From Verrucomicrobiota bacterium (GTDB lineage: Bacteria > Verrucomicrobiota > Verrucomicrobiia > Chthoniobacterales > UBA10450), in the NCBI GenBank assembly GCA_003218815.1, contig QHON01000024.1:1-16032 (forward strand): a DNA stretch of 16,032 nucleotides. The letters are read 5' to 3'. This document shows positions 6,995 through 14,105 of this stretch, piece after piece. Positions within the stretch are counted from its first letter, which is position 1, and each line of letters opens with the position of its first letter. The notes beneath the pieces were generated by a model. That model made no database searches and was not told the origin of the DNA. It worked only from the letters and a program-made list of their open reading frames with translations. Both the position numbers and the translations under genes were made by a program.

Positions 6995-8167
6995 ATGAAG
7001 AAAAGAAGAATCGTAGTGATGGGCTTCATGGGATCCTGTCCCATTGCAGGCGTTATCTGGCAGCACATCCATTACGTCGCAGGCCTGCAACGCCTCGGAC
7101 ACGATGTTTACTACATCGAGGATTCAGCACGATTGCCCTACAACCCTGAGACCTTCGAGGTCAACAATGAGTTCGATTACGCGGCCCGGCTTCTCAATAG
7201 ATTATCAGTAGAATTCGGTTTCAAAAATCGCTGGGGGTTTTGTGCACGGTATCTCCGAAGCCAGCCAACAGCAGGCCTATCGTTGAAAAAGATTCGACAG
7301 CTTTATCGCGACGCCGACGCGATCCTGAACATTTGCGGCACACAAGAATTTAATGACGATCTGCTCACAAGCGATCGCATTCTCTATATAGAGAGCGATC
7401 CAGGGGTTGAGCAGATCAAGGTCGACAAGGGTGTAAGATCGACCGTCGATTATCTGTGGCGGCACCATGCTTTATTCACGTTCGGTGAAAATGTCTGCTC
7501 AAAAAATTTCCCTGTACCGAAACACGGATTCAAGTGGTTGCCCACGCGACAACCAATCGTGATTGATCTGTGGAAGACAAATCGCGCACCGTCACCCGTC
7601 GCGGTCTTCACATCGGTCGCGAATTGGTCCACAAGCGGTTTAAAAGACATCACCTGGCGCGGCGATAGATATCTTTGGAGCAAATCGCGCGAATTCATCC
7701 GGTTCGTTGCCGCCCCGAGAAAATCCGGTGAAACGTTTGAACTCGCCACAAACATTGAAGATCGACGAACACGATGGAAATTTGAGCGAAACGACTGGCG
7801 CTTGATTTCGCCGCTTCAACTTAGCGTCGATTATTGGCTTTACCGCGATTACATTCGCCGTTCGAAAGGCGAGTTCACAGTCGCAAAGGATCAATACGTT
7901 CGACTAAACACCGGTTGGTTCAGCGATCGCAGCGCCTGCTATCTTGCGGCCGGGCGGCCCGTCATAATTCAGGAAACAGGTTTCACAAAGCACTATGGCG
8001 GCAAGGCAGGCCTGCTCTCGTTCCGATCGCTGGACGAAATTGTCGACGCAGTGAAAACAATCAATGCCGATTACGCAAAACACTCTCGTGCCGCCCGCGC
8101 GCTGGCCCGTGACGTTTTTGACGCGAAAAAAGTCCTCAAATCACTTCTCGATCGCGCTGGAATTTAA
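6995..8167 (+). CDS. Glycosyltransferase-like protein (GT-B type, paralogue of 14106-15248)
   Basis: A cytoplasmic protein of about 390 aa resembling GT-B glycosyltransferases. The N-terminus MKKRRIVVMGFMGSCPIAG, then HYVAGLQRLGHDVYYIED, looks like the acceptor-side Rossmann domain. The C-terminal half has GEFTVAK, TGWFSDRSACYLAAGRPVI and a following Glu-Thr-Gly, resembling the sugar-nucleotide domain. The frame is open from a GTG at 6917 that overlaps the upstream stop, and ATGs occur at 6938 and 6977. I prefer 6995 because recognisable family sequence begins there, but no candidate has a clear ribosome site. The C-terminal motifs match the minus-strand gene at 14106-15248 (GEFTAIK, TGWLSDRAAAFLALGRPVI), so the two are paralogues. 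Context points to sugar transfer in glycan assembly; the donor and acceptor are unknown. Confidence 0.85.
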   Translation: MKKRRIVVMGFMGSCPIAGVIWQHIHYVAGLQRLGHDVYYIEDSARLPYNPETFEVNNEFDYAARLLNRLSVEFGFKNRWGFCARYLRSQPTAGLSLKKIRQLYRDADAILNICGTQEFNDDLLTSDRILYIESDPGVEQIKVDKGVRSTVDYLWRHHALFTFGENVCSKNFPVPKHGFKWLPTRQPIVIDLWKTNRAPSPVAVFTSVANWSTSGLKDITWRGDRYLWSKSREFIRFVAAPRKSGETFELATNIEDRRTRWKFERNDWRLISPLQLSVDYWLYRDYIRRSKGEFTVAKDQYVRLNTGWFSDRSACYLAAGRPVIIQETGFTKHYGGKAGLLSFRSLDEIVDAVKTINADYAKHSRAARALARDVFDAKKVLKSLLDRAGI

Positions 8168-8191
8168 TTTTTCCACCTCGCCGGCCGACCC

Positions 8192-8338
8192 ATGGAAAAC
8201 GCAAAGAACACGAAACCCGATCAATTCTTCATCCTCCGAAAATCGCAGATCTTGAACGGCGAGAGCATTTATCATGTCAGTTCTGTCTGGCACGGCATCT
8301 GCGATTTGATTTTCGATTACTTCGTTTCAATTTCTTAA
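8192..8338 (+). CDS. Possible 48-aa small ORF before htrA
   Basis: ATG at 8192 opens 48 codons ending TAA at 8338, 10 nt before the HtrA start. The peptide (NGESIYHVSSVWHGICDLIF in its middle) has a plausible composition, with a hydrophobic C-terminal third. There is no ribosome site before the ATG and no recognised homologue. Much of the ORF is occupied by an inverted repeat (8237-8315). It may be a leader peptide, or chance in a structured spacer. This ORF is the only thing of gene size seen between 8168 and 8348. Confidence 0.2.
   Translation: MENAKNTKPDQFFILRKSQILNGESIYHVSSVWHGICDLIFDYFVSIS
8237..8315. repeat. Inverted repeat upstream of the HtrA gene
   Basis: ATCGCAGAT (8242-8250) pairs perfectly with ATCTGCGAT (8297-8305). 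Outer arms CGAAA (8237-8241) and TTTCG (8311-8315) extend the stem past a 5-nt bulge on the right side. The loop is 46 nt. The structure ends 33 nt before the HtrA start and could form in its leader RNA, or be a remnant of a repeat element. No T run follows, so it is not an obvious terminator of the upstream operon. Confidence 0.45.
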
Positions 8339-8348
8339 GCTTTCGTCT

Positions 8349-9968
8349 ATGAAGCGTACTCTCATTTTTGTTTGCATTTGCCTGCTGGCTGGATCCATGT
8401 CGGACGCACAGCAAAACGCCCCGGCGCCCTCTCCGATTGCGCCACAAGCGCCACCGCCGCCGCCCGCAGGTCCGTCGCGGCCGACCGCGCCTGCGCAAGC
8501 AGTGGTTCCTGTCCCAGTCCCGATTGCGCCGCCAAAACCAAATGGCCCTGTTCAAAAGAGCCTGGTCCGGATCACCGCCACATCGGTGGAACCAGATTAC
8601 AAAGCACCGTGGAATTCCGGAGGGATCCAGCGCGGGGTCGGCGCGGGGTTTGTCATAAGTGGTAATCGAATTCTCACAAACGCGCATGTCGTCAGCAACA
8701 GCCGCTATTTGACGGTGGAACGTGAGGGCGATCCCAACAAATATCCGGCGACCGTGCAATTCGTGGCGCACGATTGCGATTTGGCGTTGATCACCGTGTC
8801 AGCTCCGGATTTTTTTAAGAACATGTTGCCGCTAAAATTCGGCGGAATTCCTGCGCTTGAGTCGACAGTGTCGGCTTATGGTTATCCAATTGGCGGCGAG
8901 CGAATGTCGGTGACGACGGGGATTATCTCACGGATTGACTTTCAACTCTACACCCATTCGTCAATCGATCAGCATCTCGCGATCCAGATCAGCGCGCAGA
9001 TTAATCCGGGCAACAGTGGCGGACCAGTGATGCAGAATGCGAAGGTGGTCGGCGTCGCGTTTCAAGGTTACAGCGGCGATGTCGCGCAAGGCGTTGCTTA
9101 CATGATTCCCACTCCGGTCATTAACCGGTTCTTAAAGGACATTAGTGACACGCATTACGATAAATATCCCGATCTCGGGATCACTTATTCGAAGCTGCAA
9201 AATCCAGCCCAGAGAAGATTTCTCGGATTAAAAGACGATGATCGTGGCGTGCTCGTAAGCACGGTGGTAACGGCCGGACCGTCGGCCGGCTTTATCCAGC
9301 CCGGTGATGTCCTTCTTGCGATCGATGATCATCCGATCGCGAGCGATTCGAATGTCGAACTGGAAGGAGAGCGCGCGGAGTTTCAGGAAGTAGTGGAACG
9401 AAAATTCAATGGCGATTCGGTGAGATTGGACGTTTGGCGCAACAAGCAGCCAATCACGGTAACGATAAAATTATACACGCCCTGGCCGTATGTGGTTCAG
9501 GCCCACCGCTATGATGTTCGTCCTCGTTATGTGCTTTACGGGGGCTTACTCTTCCAGCCACTAAATCTCGATCTACTCGAAGCCTATCGACCAACTGATC
9601 TACGCCTTCGTCATTTCTTCGAATACTTCGTTGTCGAGCAACTTTACCTGCAGCATCCGGACGTCATTGTGCTGACGAACATCTTGCCCGACGCGATTAA
9701 CACATATCTCGCGCCATACCGCGGCGGCATTGTCGACGAAATCAATGGCAAGAAAGTTCGGACGCTCGACGAGGTTGCGAACGCCTTTGCCGAAACGCCA
9801 GAGCGCTTTGTTATCCGCATGATCGGCGACGGGCCACCTTTGGTCCTTGATCGCAACAAAGTGGAAGCCGCACGCGAACGAATCAAGGCTCGTTACAATG
9901 TTTTGAAAGAGCAAAATCTCGAAGAACAGCCCGTGACAAAAACGCCGGAACAAGCAAACAAGACCTAG
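8349..9968 (+). CDS. HtrA/Deg-type serine protease with PDZ domains, catalytically intact
   Basis: A 539-aa exported protease. It starts with a signal peptide (MKRTLIFVCICLLAGSMSDAQ), then a Pro/Ala-rich linker to about residue 70 that would tether the enzyme in the periplasm. The trypsin-like domain (about 75-260) keeps the full triad: H113 in LTNAHVV, D144 in CDLALI and S223 in NPGNSGGP. A PDZ domain follows at about 300-375 (GPSAGFIQPGDVLLAIDDHP). A second PDZ-like region near 455-500 (GGIVDEINGKKVRTLDEV) is separated by a long insert, so the layout is closer to plant-type Deg proteases than to Escherichia coli DegP. It would degrade or guard damaged envelope proteins. The next gene is a catalytically dead homologue 2 nt downstream, so the two are surely co-transcribed. 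No clear ribosome site precedes the ATG. Confidence 0.94.
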   Translation: MKRTLIFVCICLLAGSMSDAQQNAPAPSPIAPQAPPPPPAGPSRPTAPAQAVVPVPVPIAPPKPNGPVQKSLVRITATSVEPDYKAPWNSGGIQRGVGAGFVISGNRILTNAHVVSNSRYLTVEREGDPNKYPATVQFVAHDCDLALITVSAPDFFKNMLPLKFGGIPALESTVSAYGYPIGGERMSVTTGIISRIDFQLYTHSSIDQHLAIQISAQINPGNSGGPVMQNAKVVGVAFQGYSGDVAQGVAYMIPTPVINRFLKDISDTHYDKYPDLGITYSKLQNPAQRRFLGLKDDDRGVLVSTVVTAGPSAGFIQPGDVLLAIDDHPIASDSNVELEGERAEFQEVVERKFNGDSVRLDVWRNKQPITVTIKLYTPWPYVVQAHRYDVRPRYVLYGGLLFQPLNLDLLEAYRPTDLRLRHFFEYFVVEQLYLQHPDVIVLTNILPDAINTYLAPYRGGIVDEINGKKVRTLDEVANAFAETPERFVIRMIGDGPPLVLDRNKVEAARERIKARYNVLKEQNLEEQPVTKTPEQANKT

Positions 9969-9970
9969 AG

Positions 9971-11470
9971 ATGCAAAAGAATTTATTCATCGTTTCGGGA
10001 ATACTTCTTGCCGGAATCTCCGGCGCGCTGGGAAAAAAGGAACCGGCTGTTCCAGCGCCGATGAGCACGCAAAAGCAGCTCGCGCTTGTCCGCGTGAACG
10101 TGACCGGCCAGTCCTACGATTATTTTCGTCCATGGCAAAAAAAAGCGCCGTTTTCGAAGCGTGCACTCGGCGCTGTTTTGTCGAAAGGCCATGTCCTCGT
10201 GACCGCGGACCTGGTTGCGAATCAAAATTACGTGGAGTTGGAACGTGCCGAGTCTGGAGAAAAAACCGCGGCCAAGGTCGAGGTGATTGATTATGAAGCA
10301 AACCTGGCGCTGCTCGAGCCAACGGAGAAAGCATTCCTCGATGGAATCATTCCGCTCGAAATCGCACTCGACACGGTGGTCGGCGATCGCCTGGCAGCGT
10401 GGCAACTTGAACCTACTGGCGCCTTGCTCGCAACGGAGGGCTTGGTCACAACTATACAAATGACGCAGTATCCCATCGATATTGGGCAATTTCTCACCTA
10501 CCGCATTAGTATCCCGATGCAGTACCGCGAGAACAGCTACACCGTACCGCTGGTGAAGAACAACAAGCTCGCCGGATTGCTACTTCGCTACGATTCGCGC
10601 TCGCAACTGCTCGATGCCATCCCGGCACCCGTCATAACGCATTTTCTAAAGGAGGCTGAGGGGCAACATTATCGTGGTTTCCCATCCGTTGGGTTTTCAT
10701 TTTTTCCGACGCGCGATCCGGAACTGCGTGAGTTTGCAGGAGAAAGGGGTAAAAACGGCGGCGTTTACGTTACAAATGTCGAACCCCGCACACCGGCGAT
10801 GAAAGCGGGACTGCAAGTGGGTGACATTGTGAAAGCGGTCGCGAACAATGAGATTGATCAAAACGGTAATTATGTCGATCCGCTCTACGGCAAAATCGAA
10901 TTCACAAATCTACTCACGGCCCACGCTTATTCCGGAGACATTGTACCGTTTCTCATTCAGCGCAGCGGAAAACCTATGGAACTGAATGTCCCGCTCGAAC
11001 ACCGTGACGCGAGAGATTACGTCAGCCCACCTTACAATCTCGATCAACCGCCCTCGTATTACGTACTCGGTGGCCTTATTTTTCAGGAGCTTTCTCGTCA
11101 ATATCTGAAGGAATGGGGCGCGAACTGGCAAAGAGAAGCACCCCAGCGATTCGTTTATCTCGACCGCTTTCAGTCGGAGTTGTTTCCGGAGGGAAATCGC
11201 CGAGTCGTTATTCTCAGCCAGGTGCTCCCGGCCAATAGCACGATCGGTTACGATGACCTCTCTTACCTGACCGTGACAAAAGTGAACGGTAAAGAAATCA
11301 AGTCGTTAGGCGATCTGGCCGAAGCGGTGAAGCAGCCAATCGATGGCTTCATCAAGATTGAGACCGAGGAAGATCCCAAACAGATCGAACTCGACGCAGC
11401 CCAGGTATCTACAGAAGCTCCGGTTCTCCAGGAAAATTACGGTATCTCTTTGCTTCACCGTCTCGACTGA
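9971..11470 (+). CDS. HtrA-like pseudoprotease with PDZ domains
   Basis: A 499-aa exported protein homologous along its length to the preceding HtrA, but without catalytic residues. It begins with a signal-peptide-like segment (MQKNLFIVSGILLAGISGAL). At the histidine position it has D80 (VLVTADLVA against ILTNAHVV). At the aspartate position it has N111 (EANLALLEP against DCDLALITV). The serine loop reads ENSYTVP around S189, so the GNSGG oxyanion-hole glycines are gone. PDZ regions remain at about residues 268-345 (RTPAMKAGLQVGDIVKAVAN) and 430-475 (LTVTKVNGKEIKSLGDLAEA). The gene is intact, without stops, and the reading frame is conserved, so it is a dead paralogue, not a decayed gene. Likely roles are partner subunit, inhibitor or substrate adaptor of the active HtrA, by analogy with other pseudoproteases. 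It ends 61 nt before the convergent PafA/Dop-like gene. Confidence 0.9.
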   Translation: MQKNLFIVSGILLAGISGALGKKEPAVPAPMSTQKQLALVRVNVTGQSYDYFRPWQKKAPFSKRALGAVLSKGHVLVTADLVANQNYVELERAESGEKTAAKVEVIDYEANLALLEPTEKAFLDGIIPLEIALDTVVGDRLAAWQLEPTGALLATEGLVTTIQMTQYPIDIGQFLTYRISIPMQYRENSYTVPLVKNNKLAGLLLRYDSRSQLLDAIPAPVITHFLKEAEGQHYRGFPSVGFSFFPTRDPELREFAGERGKNGGVYVTNVEPRTPAMKAGLQVGDIVKAVANNEIDQNGNYVDPLYGKIEFTNLLTAHAYSGDIVPFLIQRSGKPMELNVPLEHRDARDYVSPPYNLDQPPSYYVLGGLIFQELSRQYLKEWGANWQREAPQRFVYLDRFQSELFPEGNRRVVILSQVLPANSTIGYDDLSYLTVTKVNGKEIKSLGDLAEAVKQPIDGFIKIETEEDPKQIELDAAQVSTEAPVLQENYGISLLHRLD

Positions 11471-11492
11471 GCGAAACACCAGGCAGCAGGCG

Positions 11493-11518
11493 GTGGGATT
11501 GTGCCCGAGCAAGCCCAC
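11493..11518. terminator. Hairpin between the convergent pseudo-HtrA and PafA/Dop-like genes
   Basis: GTGGG (11493-11497) pairs with CCCAC (11514-11518); inside, TTG-T-GC faces GCAA around a CCGA loop, giving a bulged stem. It lies between the two convergent stops, where a shared terminator would be expected, but neither strand shows a T run after it. It is therefore only a possible terminator or RNA-end stabiliser. Confidence 0.35.
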
Positions 11519-11531
11519 AGACGACTATCCG

Positions 11532-12959
11532 CTATTCTTCCATTGGCGTGCCCGGTGAGCGCGGTTTAGCCAAAAACCGATCCACTTCTTCATAGTAAGT
11601 TTCGAATGGATCGCCCATGACAAGAAAATCGCGGCTGTCACAGGCGATCGAATCCCAATTGATGACGTACGGGAAATCGCATTTCTGGAAAAAAGCAACT
11701 GCGTGAGCGCGACCTAATGCACGCGTATTAAGCGGGGGACCGCGTGTCGCACGTGGGCGCCGGACGCTGTTGTTCCACTCCGCGATCCGCTTGCCCGCAG
11801 TGACGCCGAAGAATAGTCCCCGGCCTGGATCGATGTTGTGATATTCGAGATCGATGCTTTGCAGCCATGAATCATCCCACTTCAATTTTTCCGATTCCAT
11901 AAATGTTTCGAGCAACCACCTTTTGGTGATCCAATCGACTCCGCCAATCAGTGACTGAGGATTTTTGTCGAGCGCCTCAAGGACAAAGCTCCAGCTTTCC
12001 AACAGCCAGTCAGTTTCCGCGCTCCGGTTCCGGAGATATTTTTGCGCTAACCGGTGAAATTCCCACTGCACGTCGACTGCGCCAATGGTTTTGCCATTCT
12101 CAAGATGGACAATCCATCGTTGAGTGGGATCACGAGAGATGTCGCGTGTGCTCTGCACGGCGTCCGCCAGGACAAGATCTCGCGGCAAACGGCCATCCTC
12201 CAGCAACGACAAGACGCAGGCGGTAGTACCGATTTTTAGTGCGGTCGCAAAGGGGCTCATGTTGGAGTCGCCGATCAGCAAATGAAGTCGCCGATATTTT
12301 CGGTAATCGGCTAGCGGCTCGTCGCGTGCGTTGATGATGGCGCGATTAAATTGCACCCACTGATAAATGTCGTTCACGATATGATCGGCGCGTTGACTAA
12401 GCTGGAAATTAATCTGTGCTTCCGGTTGGGGCGGCTCGAAATCGAATGCCAAAGGATTAGACTGGCCGACTCGACCGGCGCCAGTGAAGATCTGCCTGGT
12501 AGCCAGAAAAGTGAGCAGAGTTCCGAGAATCGGCGGCGTGAACTGCGCCTCCCGTTTCATCAGATAATTCTCATGGCAACCGAACGTGGCCCCGGTGTGA
12601 TGATCAACGTTGTTCTTGATAAACGAGACGCGACCTTCGGCGCCTAAGGCGACAAGTGAAGACTGCAGTAGGTCGTCCCCGGCCAACTCATAGGTAACAA
12701 GGTCGTGCAGATGCAAACACTCTGGCGAGGCGTACTCGATATGTCCCATGTCGAGATAGAGACGCCCGCCGTTGAGAAGAAATCCTCCATTGCCCGGTGG
12801 TTCCTCGTAATCCCGGTAGTGCAGATCGATCGTGCCGGCATCGGCCTTTCGGAAAAGATAGTTTTTAACCTTTGCCGGCCAGAGCTCCGAATTGACGTGC
12901 GGTTCCTCTTCACTCAGAAGGCAGCCGTATTCGGTTTCGATTCCAACGATCCGATCCAT
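11532..12959 (-). CDS. PafA/Dop family: Pup-ligase-like protein (pupylation system)
   Basis: A 475-aa cytoplasmic protein of the glutamine-synthetase-like PafA/Dop family. In actinobacteria PafA uses ATP to join the tag Pup to lysines, and Dop deamidates Pup or removes it. Family marks are GIETEYG (residues 6-12, ATP/Mg glutamates), NGGRLYLD with D70 at the catalytic aspartate, KNNVDHHTG, GCHENYL, FQLSQRADHI, IINARDEPLADYRKYRRLH and GDSNMSP. The C-terminus GDPFETYYEEVDRFLA resembles the PafA C-domain, as does the GRGLFFG segment. However, about a dozen extra residues near 43-58 (HYRDYEEPPGNGG) fall where Dop has its loop, so Dop-like activity is not excluded. No Pup-like tag, proteasome subunit, unfoldase or second family member is in the window. 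The gene is a single unit, convergent with the HtrA pair and divergent from DUF5069. The ATG at 12959 gives the canonical MDRIVGIETEYG start. Confidence 0.9.
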   Translation of the reverse strand: MDRIVGIETEYGCLLSEEEPHVNSELWPAKVKNYLFRKADAGTIDLHYRDYEEPPGNGGFLLNGGRLYLDMGHIEYASPECLHLHDLVTYELAGDDLLQSSLVALGAEGRVSFIKNNVDHHTGATFGCHENYLMKREAQFTPPILGTLLTFLATRQIFTGAGRVGQSNPLAFDFEPPQPEAQINFQLSQRADHIVNDIYQWVQFNRAIINARDEPLADYRKYRRLHLLIGDSNMSPFATALKIGTTACVLSLLEDGRLPRDLVLADAVQSTRDISRDPTQRWIVHLENGKTIGAVDVQWEFHRLAQKYLRNRSAETDWLLESWSFVLEALDKNPQSLIGGVDWITKRWLLETFMESEKLKWDDSWLQSIDLEYHNIDPGRGLFFGVTAGKRIAEWNNSVRRPRATRGPPLNTRALGRAHAVAFFQKCDFPYVINWDSIACDSRDFLVMGDPFETYYEEVDRFLAKPRSPGTPMEE

Positions 12960-13009
12960 CGAACCAATTAACGCACCGAATAGTGAAATCGCTAAATGAA
13001 AAACTCAAC

Positions 13010-13170
13010 TTCCCCTGACCTTAATCCTCTCCGAAAAACGGGAAGAAGGTGAACTCCCCGCCCTCCCCTGCAATACTGGTGAAATAGTCTGCGCGTCTGC
13101 CCGACCGACATCGAGACCAGCTCCCGCAATCGGGAGGTTCTCGCCTCTGGAAAGGGAGGGGTCCCGGGAT
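13010..13170. repeat. Degenerate REP-like intergenic repeat between divergent genes
   Basis: The 279-nt gap 12960-13238 between the PafA/Dop-like gene and the DUF5069 gene contains a plus-strand stretch beginning CCCCTGACCTTAATCCTCTC and continuing into GGGAAGAAGGTGAA. It resembles the widespread CCCTCACC...GGGGAGAGG repeat family in decayed form. A perfect small hairpin, CTCCCG-CAAT-CGGGAG, lies at 13121-13136, and a purine-rich segment (AAAGGGAGGGG) near 13155. I see no tag-like ORF here on either strand. Both promoters must lie in this gap, but no clear -35/-10 pair stands out. Confidence 0.35.
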
Positions 13171-13227
13171 GAGAGATTTGTTTCAGCGCACTTGAACCAG
13201 GCGGAAAAACACACAAACTGTATTCTC

Positions 13228-13234
13228 GGGGGAG
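13228..13234 (+). promoter_or_regulatory. Strong ribosome-binding site of the DUF5069 gene
   Basis: GGGGGAG sits 4 nt before the ATG at 13239. It is one of the few strong Shine-Dalgarno sequences in the window and fixes this start. Confidence 0.7.
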
Positions 13235-13238
13235 TAAG

Positions 13239-13667
13239 ATGGAGCTCCGCAGTCCGAACGACAAAGTGGGCGGCCTTTTCTATTTCGGCCGAATGCTGGA
13301 CAAAATCCGGTTGCACGCTAAAGGCGAATTGCCTCCGGATTACCATGAGAACCTTGGCAAGGGCTTCGACCAGAAATGCGTAACCTTCCTCCGAGTTAAT
13401 TACGATCAATTAGTAGAGCATGTGAAACAGGGCGGCACAGATAAACAGACTTTGGAATGGTGTTTCAGCGTAGGGCGGAGACCGTCCGAAGACGAGATTT
13501 ACGTGTGGAATGAATTCATGCGCAAACGCGGCTGGAACGACGAAGTCTCGGAGACGCTAAAACGCCGCAAAACAGAGGCAGGAATCGCTGACAGATCGGA
13601 CATCGAGACGGCGTTCCAATTTATCGATGCCGACGAAGGGCGCTCCCTCGCGAACAATCATTTCTAG
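13239..13667 (+). CDS. DUF5069 domain-containing protein
   Basis: A 142-aa soluble protein of the DUF5069 family, function unknown. It has the family pattern: an N-terminal LRSPNDKVGGLFYFGRMLDK segment, a central stretch with FDQKCVTFLRVN (residues about 43-54), a TDKQTLEWCF helix (about 67-76), then an EIYVWNEFMRKRGW stretch (about 86-99) and a helical tail. No signal peptide or membrane segment is present. A strong ribosome site (GGGGGAG) lies 4 nt before the ATG. To my knowledge the family is concentrated in Verrucomicrobia and relatives, which is part of the case for the host. It is divergent from the PafA/Dop-like gene and convergent with the pterin dehydratase, so no operon context suggests its role. 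Confidence 0.85.
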   Translation: MELRSPNDKVGGLFYFGRMLDKIRLHAKGELPPDYHENLGKGFDQKCVTFLRVNYDQLVEHVKQGGTDKQTLEWCFSVGRRPSEDEIYVWNEFMRKRGWNDEVSETLKRRKTEAGIADRSDIETAFQFIDADEGRSLANNHF

Positions 13668-13701
13668 CCAATACAACGCTCGCGGCTACAAGGCGTACTT
13701 C

Positions 13702-13986
13702 TTACTCGGCCAGGGTGTCGATTCGCTCGGCAAGCCCAAAATCAAGCTCGGTTAGGCCGCCTTTGCTGTGCGTCGATAGAACCAGGCGCACCTTGTTATA
13801 GCGGATGTCGATATCCGGATGGTGCTCTTCGTCTTCTGCGACTTCGGCCACCGCATTTACGAAATCGATTGCATCGGCAAAATCATCGAATTCAAAAGTG
13901 CGCTCGATATGCTTCTTCTCCAGTTCCCATTCCGGGATCTTTTTTAGACGGGCTTTCAACTCGTCCGATTTAATCAGATCAGCCAT
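13702..13986 (-). CDS. Pterin-4a-carbinolamine dehydratase (4a-hydroxytetrahydrobiopterin dehydratase)
   Basis: A 94-aa cytoplasmic enzyme of the PCD/DCoH family. It dehydrates 4a-hydroxytetrahydropterin to quinonoid dihydropterin, recycling the cofactor of aromatic amino-acid hydroxylases. In bacteria without such hydroxylases it may serve molybdopterin or other pterin metabolism. The active-site motif is complete: EDEEHHPDIDIRYNKV with H55 and H56, then H73 in LSTHSKGGLTELD and D82. Length is typical. The stop lies 34 nt from the convergent DUF5069 stop. A short hairpin (ACTCG/CGAGT, loop of 4) at 13988-14001 lies directly before the ATG and covers the place where a ribosome site would be. 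No aromatic hydroxylase gene is in the window. Confidence 0.95.
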   Translation of the reverse strand: MADLIKSDELKARLKKIPEWELEKKHIERTFEFDDFADAIDFVNAVAEVAEDEEHHPDIDIRYNKVRLVLSTHSKGGLTELDFGLAERIDTLAE

Positions 13987-13987
13987 A

Positions 13988-14001
13988 ACTCGGGAACGAG
14001 T
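13988..14001 (-). promoter_or_regulatory. Small hairpin just before the pterin dehydratase start
   Basis: ACTCG and CGAGT form a perfect 5-bp stem around a 4-nt loop, ending one base before the ATG (at 13986) on the minus strand. It could lower translation initiation. It is short enough to be chance. Confidence 0.3.
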
Positions 14002-14081
14002 AACATCCCAAAACCGTTTTGCAATGGCGAATCAAACATGTTTTTGCGGGCGCAGGTTTCCAGCCTAATTCGTCGCAGTTC

Positions 14082-14099
14082 GAAGGTTGCGAAGGTTGC
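14082..14099. repeat. Tandem 9-nt duplication
   Basis: GAAGGTTGC occurs twice in a row, 7 nt before the 3' end of the glycosyltransferase-like gene, in the spacer between it and the pterin dehydratase gene. It is probably a slippage product without function. Confidence 0.5.
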
Positions 14100-14105
14100 G
14101 TCACA

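Noticed and set aside
9983..10489. 168-codon minus-strand ORF inside the pseudo-HtrA gene
   Set aside because: Antisense to a gene with a signal peptide and PDZ motifs that aligns to its neighbour; no support for coding.
9971..11470. Calling the second HtrA gene a pseudogene
   Set aside because: There is no frameshift or internal stop, the signal peptide and PDZ regions remain, and length is similar to the active copy; a maintained pseudoprotease fits better.
12960..13238. Possible Pup/UBact-like tag gene next to the PafA/Dop-like gene
   Set aside because: No short ORF on either strand has a start, a disordered charged composition and a Gly-Glu or Gly-Gln end; the frames here are broken by stops.
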